Assembly (NCBI GenBank): GCA_035477115.1
Contig: DATIKW010000028.1
Location: forward strand, 1 to 64,000
Direction: 5' to 3'
DNA: 64,000 nt
Source of the DNA: UBA995 sp035477115
Lineage (GTDB): Bacteria; Bacillota; Sulfobacillia; UBA995
Shown in pieces: positions 24,295-33,215 of this stretch (the first letter of the stretch is position 1; every line of letters begins with the position of its first letter). The notes beneath the pieces are model-generated. The model saw only the letters and a program-made list of their open reading frames with translations, searched no databases and was not told where the DNA came from. Both the position numbers and the translations under genes were made by a program.

Positions 24295-25251
24295 TTGCCG
24301 CCGGTGGTGGACCTCAGCGCGGTCGAAGCGACGCTCGACGCCATCCTGGTCGAGGGCGGCCCTTCTGTGGGCCGGCCTGTCCTGCACCTACTCCGTGCAG
24401 GCGGCAGGCGACTGCGACCCACCCTGGTGCTGCTCGGCGGCGAATTCGCCGAACCACGCTGTCCAGAACGCCTGGTTCACCTCGCCGCTTCGGTAGAACT
24501 CTTGCACATGGCTACGCTATTGCATGATGACATCGTCGACGAGGCAAGGGTGCGACGGGGTCAACCCACAGTCAACGCGGTATGGGGCCACCGGCTGTCG
24601 GTACTGATCGGCGACTATCTGTTCGCCAGAGCTTTCGAGCTGCTTGCCAAGTGGGGGAGCCAGGAGATCTTGCGGGGACTCGCGGGAGCGGTGCGAGCCA
24701 TGGCCGAGGTGGAGGCCCAAGAACTGGCGGGGGGTCCAAGTCCCGGCCTCACGGAACAGGAGTACTGGGACCGGATCGCGAAGAAAACTGCGCTCTTGAT
24801 GGCCCAGTGCCCGCGGCTTGCGGCACTGGCCGGGGACGCTCCTGCAGGCTACCAGGAGGCGCTGTATCGCTATGGATTCCACTTGGGCCTGGCTTATCAG
24901 GCGGTCGATGACCTGCTCGATTTCACCGCCGAGCCATCGGTTCTTGGCAAACCCACCGGCCAGGATCTGCGCCGCGGGATTGTCACCTTGCCCCTGATCC
25001 ACGCCATGTCCCATTGCTCCGCCGAGGACAGGCGCCGCCTGCAGGCGATGATCCTGGCGCGCCCCGTTCCCGATGACGGTGGTGAATGGGTCTTGCCCCT
25101 ACTGGAGAGCGAAGGGAGCATTGCCTATACGTCGGCCGCCGCCGACCGGATGGTAGGCTGCGCCTGCGCGGCGCTCGCAGTGCTACCGGCCGTCCCGGCG
25201 CGGGACAGGCTCGAGTTCATCGCCCGGTCCGTCCTGCGCCGAGACTACTGA
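24295..25251 (+). CDS. Polyprenyl diphosphate synthase
   Basis: 318 residues with both aspartate motifs of trans-prenyltransferases: FARM DDIVDEARVRRGQPTVN (about 78-94) and SARM YQAVDDLLDF (about 202-211), plus GKPTGQDLRRGIVTLPLI. It elongates farnesyl or geranylgeranyl diphosphate with isopentenyl diphosphate; length resembles HepT/IspB-type enzymes for quinone or carrier-lipid side chains, but chain length cannot be read off. TTG 24295 with GGAG at 24284-24287; only three bases after rapZ. The following gene is not a quinone-biosynthesis gene. Confidence 0.9.
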   Translation: MPPVVDLSAVEATLDAILVEGGPSVGRPVLHLLRAGGRRLRPTLVLLGGEFAEPRCPERLVHLAASVELLHMATLLHDDIVDEARVRRGQPTVNAVWGHRLSVLIGDYLFARAFELLAKWGSQEILRGLAGAVRAMAEVEAQELAGGPSPGLTEQEYWDRIAKKTALLMAQCPRLAALAGDAPAGYQEALYRYGFHLGLAYQAVDDLLDFTAEPSVLGKPTGQDLRRGIVTLPLIHAMSHCSAEDRRRLQAMILARPVPDDGGEWVLPLLESEGSIAYTSAAADRMVGCACAALAVLPAVPARDRLEFIARSVLRRDY

Positions 25252-25292
25252 GTGGCCGGCCCAATGAGGGCGATAGAGGAGGTGTATCCTGT

Positions 25293-26303
25293 TTGCCTGG
25301 GCTCTTCTCCCCGTTTGCCGTCAAGTCACTGGCCCTTGACAATCGCATCGTCCTGCCGCCTATGGCTACCGGGATGGCCGAGGACGATGGCGCCCCGACG
25401 GCCCGTCACCTCCGGCACTACCTGGCTCGGGTTTCCCGAGGGGTGGGGCTGGTTGTGGTCGAGCACGCCTTCGCGCAAGCCGCCGGCCGGCATTCCGCCG
25501 GCCAGGTGGGGATCGATAGTGATGCCCTGATCTCCGCCCACGCCGCCCTGGTGGCCGGCATTCACCGGGCGGGAGGCAGGATAGCGCTGCAGATCAGCCA
25601 TGCGGGAGCCGCCGCCCGGTCATCCTTGATCGGTGCCCAACCCGTTGGCCCTTCTTCCCGGCCCCTTGACCGCGAAGGAGCGGAAGTCCCCCGCTCAATG
25701 TCCGTGGCCGACCTGGAGGGACTGACGGAAGCCTTCGCCCTGGCGGCCGCCAGGGCCGTGCAGGCGGGTTACGATGCCATCGAGCTTCATGGAGCGCACG
25801 GCTTCCTGCTGAGTCAGTTCCTCTCCCCGCTGGCGAACGAGCGGCAAGACGACTACGGCAAGACCCTGGCCGGAAGGGCCCGCTTTCCCCTCGAGACGGT
25901 CCGGGCGGTCCGGTCGCGGGTGGGACCCGATTACCCGCTGCTGTACCGGCTGGGGCTGGCGGACTACCTCGATCCGTCGCAAGGTGCAGGCCTGAAGGTC
26001 GAGGAAGGCCTGGTCGTTGCCGGGTGGCTCGCCGACGCGGGTGTGGACGTCCTGGATGTGTCAGGCGGCCTCGGCGGCGCGCGGCCGTCGACCGGGGGGG
26101 CCGGGTATTTCCTGCCTTGGGCGGAGTCGATTCGTGCCCGCCTAGCTGTCCCCGTGCTCGTCGCGGGCGGGATCAACGACCCGCTGCTGGCGGACCGGGC
26201 GGTCCGGTCGGGCAAGGCCGACCTGATCGGCATCGGGCGCGGGCTATGGGCTGACCCCGCCTGGGCGGAGAAGGCCCGGCAGATGCTACTGGGGGCGGGC
26301 TAG
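25293..26303 (+). CDS. NADH:flavin oxidoreductase, Old Yellow Enzyme family
   Basis: 336-residue FMN-binding TIM barrel. LFSPFAVKSLALDNRIVLPPM at the N-terminus (two segments), the substrate-binding QISHAGAAAR (His near 103), ELHGAHGFLLSQFLSPLANER and the phosphate-binding VAGGINDPLLADR/IGIGRGLWADP are typical. There is no C-terminal Fe-S/FAD half, so it is a simple OYE rather than a dienoyl-CoA reductase. TTG 25293 with GAGGAGG at 25276-25282 is chosen; the open frame upstream overlaps the prenyl synthase. Substrate unknown. Confidence 0.88.
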   Translation: MPGLFSPFAVKSLALDNRIVLPPMATGMAEDDGAPTARHLRHYLARVSRGVGLVVVEHAFAQAAGRHSAGQVGIDSDALISAHAALVAGIHRAGGRIALQISHAGAAARSSLIGAQPVGPSSRPLDREGAEVPRSMSVADLEGLTEAFALAAARAVQAGYDAIELHGAHGFLLSQFLSPLANERQDDYGKTLAGRARFPLETVRAVRSRVGPDYPLLYRLGLADYLDPSQGAGLKVEEGLVVAGWLADAGVDVLDVSGGLGGARPSTGGAGYFLPWAESIRARLAVPVLVAGGINDPLLADRAVRSGKADLIGIGRGLWADPAWAEKARQMLLGAG

Positions 26304-26304
26304 G

Positions 26305-27393
26305 GTGCTGGAGGGCTTCTCGGCGGCGGTGCTGGCAGGCGGGCAGGGACGCCGCTTCGGCAGGGCCAAGGCGGGACTTCCCTGGGGCGACGCCACGCTG
26401 GTGGATCAGGCGGCCGTCCAACTGCTGCGCTTATTCCCCGAGGTGCTAGTGGTAGGCGCTGCTTCGGAGGTGGCCGGCGTTCGCCCCGTCACCGACCTTG
26501 ACTCAACGCGGGGACCGCTGGGGGGCATCCAGGATGCCGTCAGCGCCTCCAGCCATCCCTATGTATTCGTCGTGGCCTGCGACATGCCGTTCCTGAACCC
26601 CGACCTGGTTCAGGGATTGTGCCGCGCCGCCGGCGGGTTTCAGGTAGTCGTCCCCGAGAGCGCACCCGGCTACCTCGAACCGCTTCACGCCGTGTACCAC
26701 CGGTCCTGTCTCCCCTTGATAAGCGCCAGCCTGGACGCCGGGCGATTCCGGGTGGCGGACTTCTTCCCGCAGGCGCGGGTGCGGGTGGTGGCCCCGGCGG
26801 AACTCATAGGTCTCGGCCGTCGCCCCGAGGACTTCTTCAATGTCAACACCCCGGATGACTACTGCCGGGCGCTCGCGCTGCGGCACATTCCCGTGGCGGC
26901 GGTGACGGGTTCTTCGGGGGGAGGCAAGACCACGCTACTCGAGAAGCTGCTATCCGGGCTGACAGCGCGGGGCTATCGGGTAGGGGCGGTCAAGAGCACT
27001 CGCCACGAACACGCCGAGCTGGACGTTCCCGGCAAAGACACGTGGCGCTTCCGCCGGGCAGGGGCGGCGGCGGTCGGCCTGGTGACGCCGGGAAGCGCTT
27101 TCATCGGGGCAGAGGTACCGCGGAGGGACTTGCGCCAACTCGCCGTGTATCTTGCAGCGATCGCGCCCATCGATTTCGTGTTGGGAGAGGGATTCAAGGG
27201 CGACGATGTCCCCCGGATCCTGGTGGCAGGCGACTGCCCCGCACCGCAAGTCCGGGGAGAAGTGATCGCCGTATACGGCCCGCCCGCACCGTCCGTCGGC
27301 GGAGTCCCGAGAGTGGAGCCGGGCCGCGAAGATCTGCTCGTAGATATGCTGGTCAGGAGGTTTCTGCCATGGCGCGCACCGGCTCCCCCATGA
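26305..27393 (+). CDS. Bifunctional molybdenum cofactor guanylyltransferase MobA / MobB adapter
   Basis: 362 residues, a fusion of two molybdenum-cofactor proteins. Residues 1-195 are MobA: LAGGQGRRFGR (10-20), GPLGGIQDAV and ACDMPFLNP transfer GMP from GTP to molybdopterin. Residues 197-362 are MobB: P-loop GSSGGGKTTL (202-211), KSTRHEHAELDVPGKDTWR and VLGEGFKGDDVPRI. Start GTG 26305, one base after the OYE stop. The fusion implies a bis-MGD molybdo- or tungstoenzyme in this organism, none of which lies in the window. Confidence 0.93.
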   Translation: MLEGFSAAVLAGGQGRRFGRAKAGLPWGDATLVDQAAVQLLRLFPEVLVVGAASEVAGVRPVTDLDSTRGPLGGIQDAVSASSHPYVFVVACDMPFLNPDLVQGLCRAAGGFQVVVPESAPGYLEPLHAVYHRSCLPLISASLDAGRFRVADFFPQARVRVVAPAELIGLGRRPEDFFNVNTPDDYCRALALRHIPVAAVTGSSGGGKTTLLEKLLSGLTARGYRVGAVKSTRHEHAELDVPGKDTWRFRRAGAAAVGLVTPGSAFIGAEVPRRDLRQLAVYLAAIAPIDFVLGEGFKGDDVPRILVAGDCPAPQVRGEVIAVYGPPAPSVGGVPRVEPGREDLLVDMLVRRFLPWRAPAPP

Positions 27394-29129
27394 GCAGGCG
27401 CCCGAGGCGCGCGGGCACCGTGGTCCTCGGCATCGTGTTCCTGGGATTGGCTGTGACCGTCGGGCTTGCCGAACTCTCCCGTCTGGAGCGCGACCCCCGG
27501 GAACTGATAATCGGGGTGACCGGCGCGCCCGAGCCAGCCGCAACCCGACTCCTGGAAGCATTTGCCCGGGCCCGCCCTGACCTGGAGCTGAGAGTCCGTG
27601 AGCTTCATGGCGAGGCCGACGAAGCTGGGGATTTGCTGCGGGAGGCGCGGGTCGACTTCATCCTGTATGCCGGCGGCTACCGCATGGACGGCGCGACCGG
27701 GCCTCGTTCGGAAGTATCCGAATGGGTGCTACCCGGCGTGCGCTTTCACGCCGCCCGCGTTCCCGCCACCCGCTTCCTCCACCCCCTGCAGGACATCACC
27801 GCCGCCGAGGCCCGCAAGCTACTCGACGGGATCCCGCCCGACCGTTCGGGCGATCCCGATTGCTTCCCGCTGCGCCTTGTCCCGGCGGACGACTTGATCG
27901 GCTATTCCCCCCGATGGGATTGGATTGCCCTCCTCGAGCCACAGCAACTCGGCCCGACCGTTCAGGCCCTGACCATCGATGGTGTGGCTCCCAGTTACGC
28001 CAACCTCGCCACCGGAGCTTATCCGCTGAGCCGGCCGATCGATATCCTGGCCCGTGCTCCCCGCTATCCGCTCGAGTGGGCTCGGAACTGGCCGGCGGCG
28101 ATAGTCCTGCGCTATGACCCCAATCGCCCCGCCGTCATGGCCTTCCGGGCGTTCCTCACCGAGCCGGCTGCCCATCTCGCGGTGGCGGGTGAGGGGCCGC
28201 CGGTGGTGTTGGCGGCGGTCGGCGACATCATGCTGGCCAGAGGGGTTGGACGGCTGATCCAGCGCCACGGGGGGGATTACCCATTCGATCTGGTGCGAGA
28301 TCGGGTAGTCGCCGCCGACGTTGCCTTCGCCAACTTGGAGTCGCCGATCGGCACCGGCGGACGGCCACTGCCGGGGAAGGAGATCTGGTTTCGCGCCGAT
28401 CCGGAAGTAATGCCCGGTCTCGCCGCCTCGGGCTTTGACGTCCTGACTTTGGCCAACAACCATATCCTGGACTATGACAGCGAACTCCTCATGGAAACGC
28501 TGGCCCTGCTGGAAAGGGCCGACCTGGCCCATACCGGAGCCGGCGCCGACATCCATGCAGCGCTACGCCCGGCAATCGTGCGGGCGGGCGAAATCACCCT
28601 GGCCTTCCTCGGGTTCAGCGACTTCGCGCACATTTTCTGGTCCCACGCCTATCCCCGCACGTTCCTCGCCACCGAGGACCTGCCGGGGGTAGCCCCGGCG
28701 GACGTCCCCGTCTTCTCTCGGGCAATCGCCAGTGCCAGGCAGGAGGCGGATTTCGTGATCGCCGCCTTCCACTGGGGAGAGGAGTACGTCAACTACCCCA
28801 CCGATCGGCAGCGAGCGCTCGGCCGCCTGGCGGTGGAAGCCGGTGCGGACGTGGTGTTGGGTTCCCATCCGCACTCGGTACAGGGGTTTGAGATTCTCGA
28901 CCGCAGTCTAGTGGCTTACAGCCTGGGCAACTTCATCATGGACCAGCGACGTCCCATCCAGACGGAGAGCATGATCCTCGAGATCGAACTGCTGCCCTCG
29001 GGCATCCGGCAGATCCGAGTCATACCCGTGTTGATCGACGGATTTCGACCTCAGATCCTCGAAGGCGCGGCGGCGCGGGAGGCGCTGGCCAAGCTCCGCC
29101 GGATCTCTCTGCCTTTCACCGGGGAGTAA
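27369..29129 (+). CDS. Membrane-anchored PBP-like/CapA fusion protein
   Basis: 586 residues in three parts. A single N-terminal membrane span (about 16-34) should place the rest outside the cell. Residues about 45-265 look like a phosphate-type substrate-binding fold (ELIIGVTGAPEPAATRLLEAF in two segments; DFILYAGGYRMDG; late YPLSRPIDIL, which is typical of PstS-like proteins). Residues about 278-565 are a CapA/PGA_cap calcineurin-like domain: AAVGDIMLARGVG, FANLESPI, LANNHILDYD, AAFHWGEEY and GSHPHSVQGFE. ATG 27369 with AGGAGG at 27355-27360, overlapping the mob gene. CapA domains act in poly-gamma-glutamate or other envelope polymer metabolism; the role of this fusion is unknown. Confidence 0.85.
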   Translation: MARTGSPMSRRPRRAGTVVLGIVFLGLAVTVGLAELSRLERDPRELIIGVTGAPEPAATRLLEAFARARPDLELRVRELHGEADEAGDLLREARVDFILYAGGYRMDGATGPRSEVSEWVLPGVRFHAARVPATRFLHPLQDITAAEARKLLDGIPPDRSGDPDCFPLRLVPADDLIGYSPRWDWIALLEPQQLGPTVQALTIDGVAPSYANLATGAYPLSRPIDILARAPRYPLEWARNWPAAIVLRYDPNRPAVMAFRAFLTEPAAHLAVAGEGPPVVLAAVGDIMLARGVGRLIQRHGGDYPFDLVRDRVVAADVAFANLESPIGTGGRPLPGKEIWFRADPEVMPGLAASGFDVLTLANNHILDYDSELLMETLALLERADLAHTGAGADIHAALRPAIVRAGEITLAFLGFSDFAHIFWSHAYPRTFLATEDLPGVAPADVPVFSRAIASARQEADFVIAAFHWGEEYVNYPTDRQRALGRLAVEAGADVVLGSHPHSVQGFEILDRSLVAYSLGNFIMDQRRPIQTESMILEIELLPSGIRQIRVIPVLIDGFRPQILEGAAAREALAKLRRISLPFTGE

Positions 29130-29134
29130 GAGCA

Positions 29135-29953
29135 ATGGAAGTCTACGCGCTGGTTGGGGCGAGCGGGACGGGAAAGAGCCATCGGGCGTCACTCGTGGCC
29201 CAGGACCTGGCGGCCGACGCCGTATTGGATGACGGCCTGCTGATCATTGGCGGTCGCATCGCCGCCGGCCAATCCTCGAAGCGGGAGGAGACGCGGGTGG
29301 CCGCCGTCCGGCGGGCCCTGCTCGTGGAACCGGCGCATGCCGGCGAAATCCACGAAGCACTCAAGCATCTCGCGCCCAACCGCCTGCTGATCATCGGGAC
29401 TTCGCGGCGGATGGTCGACCGCATCGCCCAGCGGCTCGCGCTGCCTCTGCCCGCACGGTACGTAGCGATTGAGGATGTCTCCAGCCCAACCGATATCCGA
29501 AAGGCGCGCCGGGTGCGACGCGACCTGGGAAGGCACGTGATCCCCGCGCCGACTCTCGAAGTCAAGCGCAGTTTCTCCGGGTACCTGGTCGATCCCTTAC
29601 GCTTCCTGATGCGACCTCGCCGGGGGGTTGACGCTGGCGAGTTCGTGGAGAAGTCCGTGGTCCGGCCAACTTTCAGTTCCCTGGGCCGATTCGTGGTCAA
29701 GGATACGGTGGTGGCGGCAATCGCCGCGCGGTCCGCCCGGTCGGGAGAGGCGATCCCCCGGGTGCTCCGGGTGGAAGTCGATCCGCGGCCGGAAGGGGTG
29801 GCGATTCAGCTCGAGGTCGCGGTGGGTTTCGGTTACGATCTGGCGGAAGTGATGGTCGCAGCCCAGCGCCGGGTCAAGGACATGGTCGAGCATATGACCG
29901 CGCTGAACGTACTCAAGGTCAACATCACCGCCCGCGCGCTGTTCCTGGGATAG
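29135..29953 (+). CDS. P-loop ATPase fused to Asp23/Gls24 domain
   Basis: 272 residues. The first part has a nucleotide-binding P-loop GASGTGKS (8-15) and a long segment with VLDDGLLIIGGRIAAGQSSKRE and RLLIIGTSRRMVDRIAQRL. From about 165 the sequence is an Asp23-family domain (GEFVEKSVVRPTFSSLGRFV, then VEVAVGFGYDLAEVMVAAQRRVKDMVEHMTAL in overlapping parts), a family linked to envelope stress and cell-shape proteins in Bacillota. ATG 29135, six bases after the CapA gene, suggests one operon. Function of the fusion is not known. Confidence 0.82.
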   Translation: MEVYALVGASGTGKSHRASLVAQDLAADAVLDDGLLIIGGRIAAGQSSKREETRVAAVRRALLVEPAHAGEIHEALKHLAPNRLLIIGTSRRMVDRIAQRLALPLPARYVAIEDVSSPTDIRKARRVRRDLGRHVIPAPTLEVKRSFSGYLVDPLRFLMRPRRGVDAGEFVEKSVVRPTFSSLGRFVVKDTVVAAIAARSARSGEAIPRVLRVEVDPRPEGVAIQLEVAVGFGYDLAEVMVAAQRRVKDMVEHMTALNVLKVNITARALFLG

Positions 29954-30030
29954 ACGGGGGCGAGCGGAGGGACCCGGCCGGGAAGGGTTCGGGCAGCCCG
30001 CAGGGAACTAGAGTTCAGGAGGCTAGCCCT

Positions 30031-31011
30031 TTGGTCCAGTTGATCGACCCATCGCTGCACGCTCTCATCAAGTCGCTTCCCGACCGGGAGTGGCGGACAC
30101 TGGCCCTTGTACTCGCGCAAGCCGCTCCCGGAGAATATCTGACCGTAGATCTCGCCGCCATGGCCCGCGAACTCGGGGAAGACTCACGGGCGGCGATGGA
30201 CCGGCTGAACGCCCTCGAGGAGTCTCAGTGGGGCGGCCACCCCCTGCTGGAACTCCAGTCCTCCGATCCCCTCGTGTATCGAGTGGGCGTGCTATCGCCC
30301 TCTCCCCGATCGCCCGCCGATCTCGGTCCCGTGTTCCAGTACGCCGAGAGCGTGTTGGCTCGACCGCTGGGCAACGCCGAGATCCTGGCCATCCGCCGCT
30401 GGAACGAGGAGTACGGCTTCGACTACCAGGTGATATGCGCCCTGTTAGAGGAGTGTTACCGGCGGGGCCAGAAACACCTGGCCTATCTGGACCGGGTGGC
30501 CTCCGACTGGTACGATAAGGGCGTCCGGGACCTGTCCGGAGTGGAGAGCATGGAACTCGCCCACCGCGAACGTACGAACCTGGCAGCCAGAGTCGCCCGT
30601 TACCTGAACTTGGCCCGAAAACTCACCGAAGCCGAGCAGGCCATGATCGCCAAATGGACCGAGTGGGGTTTCTCGCTCGAGGTCATCCTCAAAGCCTGTG
30701 CCATGACGGTGAACATCGATCGACCCAATTTCGCTTACATCGATCGGGTGCTGGCCAACTGGCGAGCGGCCGGGCTCGAGTCGCCCGAGTCCGTCGACCA
30801 ACATCTCGCGAGAGAGCAAGCCCGTAAGGGCCGGCGGCGCAGGCCGCCTGCGCGGGCGGCCAATTCGGGGTCACCAGCCGGCGGCAGAGGTGAGGGCTAC
30901 TATGAGCAGTTCGAGGAAAGCGCGGTCAAACACCGAGCTGGCGGAGAAAAGGGCACAAGAGCGCGCCCGGCGGTCGGCGGAGAGGGACAGGAGAGAGGAG
31001 AGACTCTTTGA
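30031..31011 (+). CDS. DnaD-domain primosome protein
   Basis: 326 residues. An N-terminal winged-helix-like region (about 1-95) is followed by two DnaD-type helical domains, at about 105-175 (ILAIRRWNEEYGFDYQVICALLEE) and 190-260 (MIAKWTEWGFSLEVILKACAMTV), each with the YIDRVL/YLDRVA ending typical of the repeat. The C-terminal 65 residues are basic and glycine-rich. DnaD/DnaB proteins recruit DnaI and the replicative helicase in Bacillota. TTG 30031 behind CAGGAGG (30016-30022). It overlaps the dnaI-like gene by about 110 bases, implying co-expression. Confidence 0.87.
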   Translation: MVQLIDPSLHALIKSLPDREWRTLALVLAQAAPGEYLTVDLAAMARELGEDSRAAMDRLNALEESQWGGHPLLELQSSDPLVYRVGVLSPSPRSPADLGPVFQYAESVLARPLGNAEILAIRRWNEEYGFDYQVICALLEECYRRGQKHLAYLDRVASDWYDKGVRDLSGVESMELAHRERTNLAARVARYLNLARKLTEAEQAMIAKWTEWGFSLEVILKACAMTVNIDRPNFAYIDRVLANWRAAGLESPESVDQHLAREQARKGRRRRPPARAANSGSPAGGRGEGYYEQFEESAVKHRAGGEKGTRARPAVGGEGQERGETL

Positions 31012-31909
31012 GTCCCTGCCCCGATTGGCGGCTATCCAGCAGGAGAAAGCCAAAGTGGCGCTGGATCTGGCCAGGCTGCTGGCGGGGCTCCGGCCCCGCT
31101 CCGGCCTCGACCGCGACGGCCTCGACCGGCTGGCCGCACAACTGGAGGCAGAGCGGCAAGCCATCTTCTCCCAGAACCAGATCCCTCCTGACTACCTCGA
31201 AGTCTGGTGGAACTGCCCGAGTTGCCGGGACAGCGGCTGGCTGCGGCCGGATGAGAAGTGCCGCTGTATGGTCCAGGAAGAGATCGACCACCTGTACCAC
31301 CAGTCCGGGCTGCCCCCGGAACTCCGGGAACAGACTTTCGACAGTTTCCGCATCGATCTGTACCCGCCCGAACTCCGGTCGTTCATGGAACAAGTGGTGG
31401 CCGAATGCAGGGCGTTCGCGGCGCGGGTCGCCTCCGGGCGCGCCACGGAGAACCTCGTGTTCCGGGGGGCAGCGGGACTCGGCAAGACTCACCTGTCCAG
31501 CGCCATCGCGCACATCGTCCTCCAGTCCGGTCGAAGCGTCATTTACCTGACCCTGCCGGAGTTGCTCGACCGAATTCGCTACTACAAATTCGAAGTCGCC
31601 GACCCGGAAGCCCTCTCCCTGCTGCGCGAGGTGGACCTGCTCATCCTGGATGACCTCGGCGGCGAGAAGGTGAGCGAGTTCTCGGTGCAGGAGCTGTTCG
31701 CCCTGATCAACTACCGGATGAGCCACCGCCTCCCCCTGGTGGTGTCGACCAACCTGTCCTGGACCGACCTCGAGGAGGCGTATACCGCCCGCATCGCCTC
31801 CCGACTCATGGGGGCTTCGCTCGTGCTGAAGCTCGACGGCGAGGATATCCGCCTCTTGCGGAAACGCGCCCGGTCTCAAGGTCCGATGGAGGCGCGCCCG
31901 TCCATGTAA
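30902..31909 (+). CDS. DnaI-like helicase loader ATPase
   Basis: 335 residues from ATG 30902. A basic, coiled N-terminus, a zinc-binding pattern Cys105, Cys108, Cys120, Cys122 (CPSC...CRC) as in DnaI, then an AAA+ ATPase with Walker A GAAGLGKT (189-196), Walker B DLLILDDLGGEK and sensor STNLSW. With the DnaD protein it would load the replicative DNA helicase at origins and restart sites. In-frame GTG 30890 is an alternative. The 3' end overlaps serS, on the opposite strand, by 34 bases. Confidence 0.9.
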   Translation: MSSSRKARSNTELAEKRAQERARRSAERDRREERLFESLPRLAAIQQEKAKVALDLARLLAGLRPRSGLDRDGLDRLAAQLEAERQAIFSQNQIPPDYLEVWWNCPSCRDSGWLRPDEKCRCMVQEEIDHLYHQSGLPPELREQTFDSFRIDLYPPELRSFMEQVVAECRAFAARVASGRATENLVFRGAAGLGKTHLSSAIAHIVLQSGRSVIYLTLPELLDRIRYYKFEVADPEALSLLREVDLLILDDLGGEKVSEFSVQELFALINYRMSHRLPLVVSTNLSWTDLEEAYTARIASRLMGASLVLKLDGEDIRLLRKRARSQGPMEARPSM

Positions 31910-33144
31910 GGCCGGAGGGGTGGGGGGATCCGCACCGAACCATCAGCTTGTTGGTGGACCTCCAGGAGGGGGATGAGGATCCGGGGGCTCGCCGCCGCCG
32001 TATTGTTCAGGGTGTGGCAGTGGTAGACCTCGCCGCCTGCCTCGCGGTAACGGATTCTCAGCCGCCTGGCTTGAAAGTCGTGGAACATGGACGCGGAGTG
32101 GGTCTCCGAGTAGGCGTTCCGGCTGGGCATCCAGGTCTCCACGTCGTACTTCTTCACCTGACCCAGTCCCATCTCGCCCGCGCATACCACCACCACGCGG
32201 TAAGGGAGTTCCAGGGCCTGTAACAGCTCCTCGGCATTGGCGGTGATGAGTTCGAGTTCGCGCTCCGAATCGCCCGGATCGGCCCGGGTTATCACCACTT
32301 GCTCGACTTTGTAGAACTGATGCACCCTGTAGACCCCGGCGGTATCGCGTCCGGCCGCGCCGGCCTCCCGGCGGAAGCAACCGGAGAAACCGGCGTAGCG
32401 GAGCGGCAGGTCGCCGGCATCCAGGATCTCTCCCGCGTGGTAGGCCGTGACCGGCACCTCGGCGGTACCGATCAGGAAGAGGTCATCCCGGGGGATGGCA
32501 TAGCACTGCTCCTCCCCCCCGGGGAAGTAGCCGGTGCCCCGCATGGCCTCCGGCCGGATCAGCATCGGCACCGAAAGGGGCGTGAAGCCTTTCCGCAGCA
32601 GGCTGTCCAGGGCGAAATTGAGTATCGCCCGTTCCAGCAGCATGCCATCGCCCCGTAATACGTATTGGCGGGATCCGGACAGCCGGACGCCGCGGGGCAC
32701 GTCGATGATCCCCAAGCGTTCGCCAAGCGTCAGGTGGTCAGCAGGAGCGAAGTCGTAAGCGGGGGGATCGCCCCACCGGCGCACCAGCCGGTTGGCGGTC
32801 TCGTCGAATCCCGGGGGCACGTCGGCATGCGGCGGGCTCGGGACCCGCAAGAGCAGGTCCTCCAGTTCGGAGGCAACGCGCTCGAGGGCCGGTTCCAGGG
32901 AATCGAGTTCCGCCCCCAACCCGCGCAGCTCGCGAATGGCCTGCGCCCGCTCATCGCCTTTCAAGCCGGGGATTTCCTGCGATCGCCGATTGCGTTCCGC
33001 CCTCATCCCCTCGATCCGGACCAGTAATCCCCGCCGTTCCGCGTCCAGGGCCAACAGTCGTTCCAGGTCCAGGGCAACCCCCTTCTGGCGCGCGGCCTCA
33101 CCGATCAACTGCGGGTTCGCGCGAATGAACGCCAGGTCCAACAT
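31876..33144 (-). CDS. serS: Seryl-tRNA synthetase
   Basis: Class II synthetase charging tRNA-Ser. 422 residues: an N-terminal antiparallel coiled-coil arm (about 25-105), then the catalytic core with GTAEVPVTAYHAGEIL, motif 2 FRREAGAAGRDTAGVYRVHQF in overlapping segments, and motif 3 LNNTAAASPRILIPLLE. ATG at 33144 behind GGGGGAGG. Expression is controlled by the T-box leader immediately upstream. The last 34 bases overlap the convergent dnaI-like gene. Confidence 0.97.
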   Translation of the reverse strand: MLDLAFIRANPQLIGEAARQKGVALDLERLLALDAERRGLLVRIEGMRAERNRRSQEIPGLKGDERAQAIRELRGLGAELDSLEPALERVASELEDLLLRVPSPPHADVPPGFDETANRLVRRWGDPPAYDFAPADHLTLGERLGIIDVPRGVRLSGSRQYVLRGDGMLLERAILNFALDSLLRKGFTPLSVPMLIRPEAMRGTGYFPGGEEQCYAIPRDDLFLIGTAEVPVTAYHAGEILDAGDLPLRYAGFSGCFRREAGAAGRDTAGVYRVHQFYKVEQVVITRADPGDSERELELITANAEELLQALELPYRVVVVCAGEMGLGQVKKYDVETWMPSRNAYSETHSASMFHDFQARRLRIRYREAGGEVYHCHTLNNTAAASPRILIPLLEVHQQADGSVRIPPPLRPYMDGRASIGP

Positions 33145-33167
33145 GCCGCTCCCGCCTCCCCCCTCGA

Positions 33168-33215
33168 CAATTAATAAACCTCCCGCTCCCGGCAGCCAGC
33201 CGGGGACGGGAGGTT
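33168..33215 (-). terminator. Regulated intrinsic terminator in the serS T-box leader
   Basis: Minus strand: AACCTCCCG pairs with CGGGAGGTT (33215-33207 with 33185-33177), enclosing a second stem CCCGGC/GCCGGG (33204-33199 with 33193-33188), followed by the T-rich run TTTATTAATT. The 5' arm lies directly after the T-box sequence, so the antiterminator and the terminator are mutually exclusive. Confidence 0.88.
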
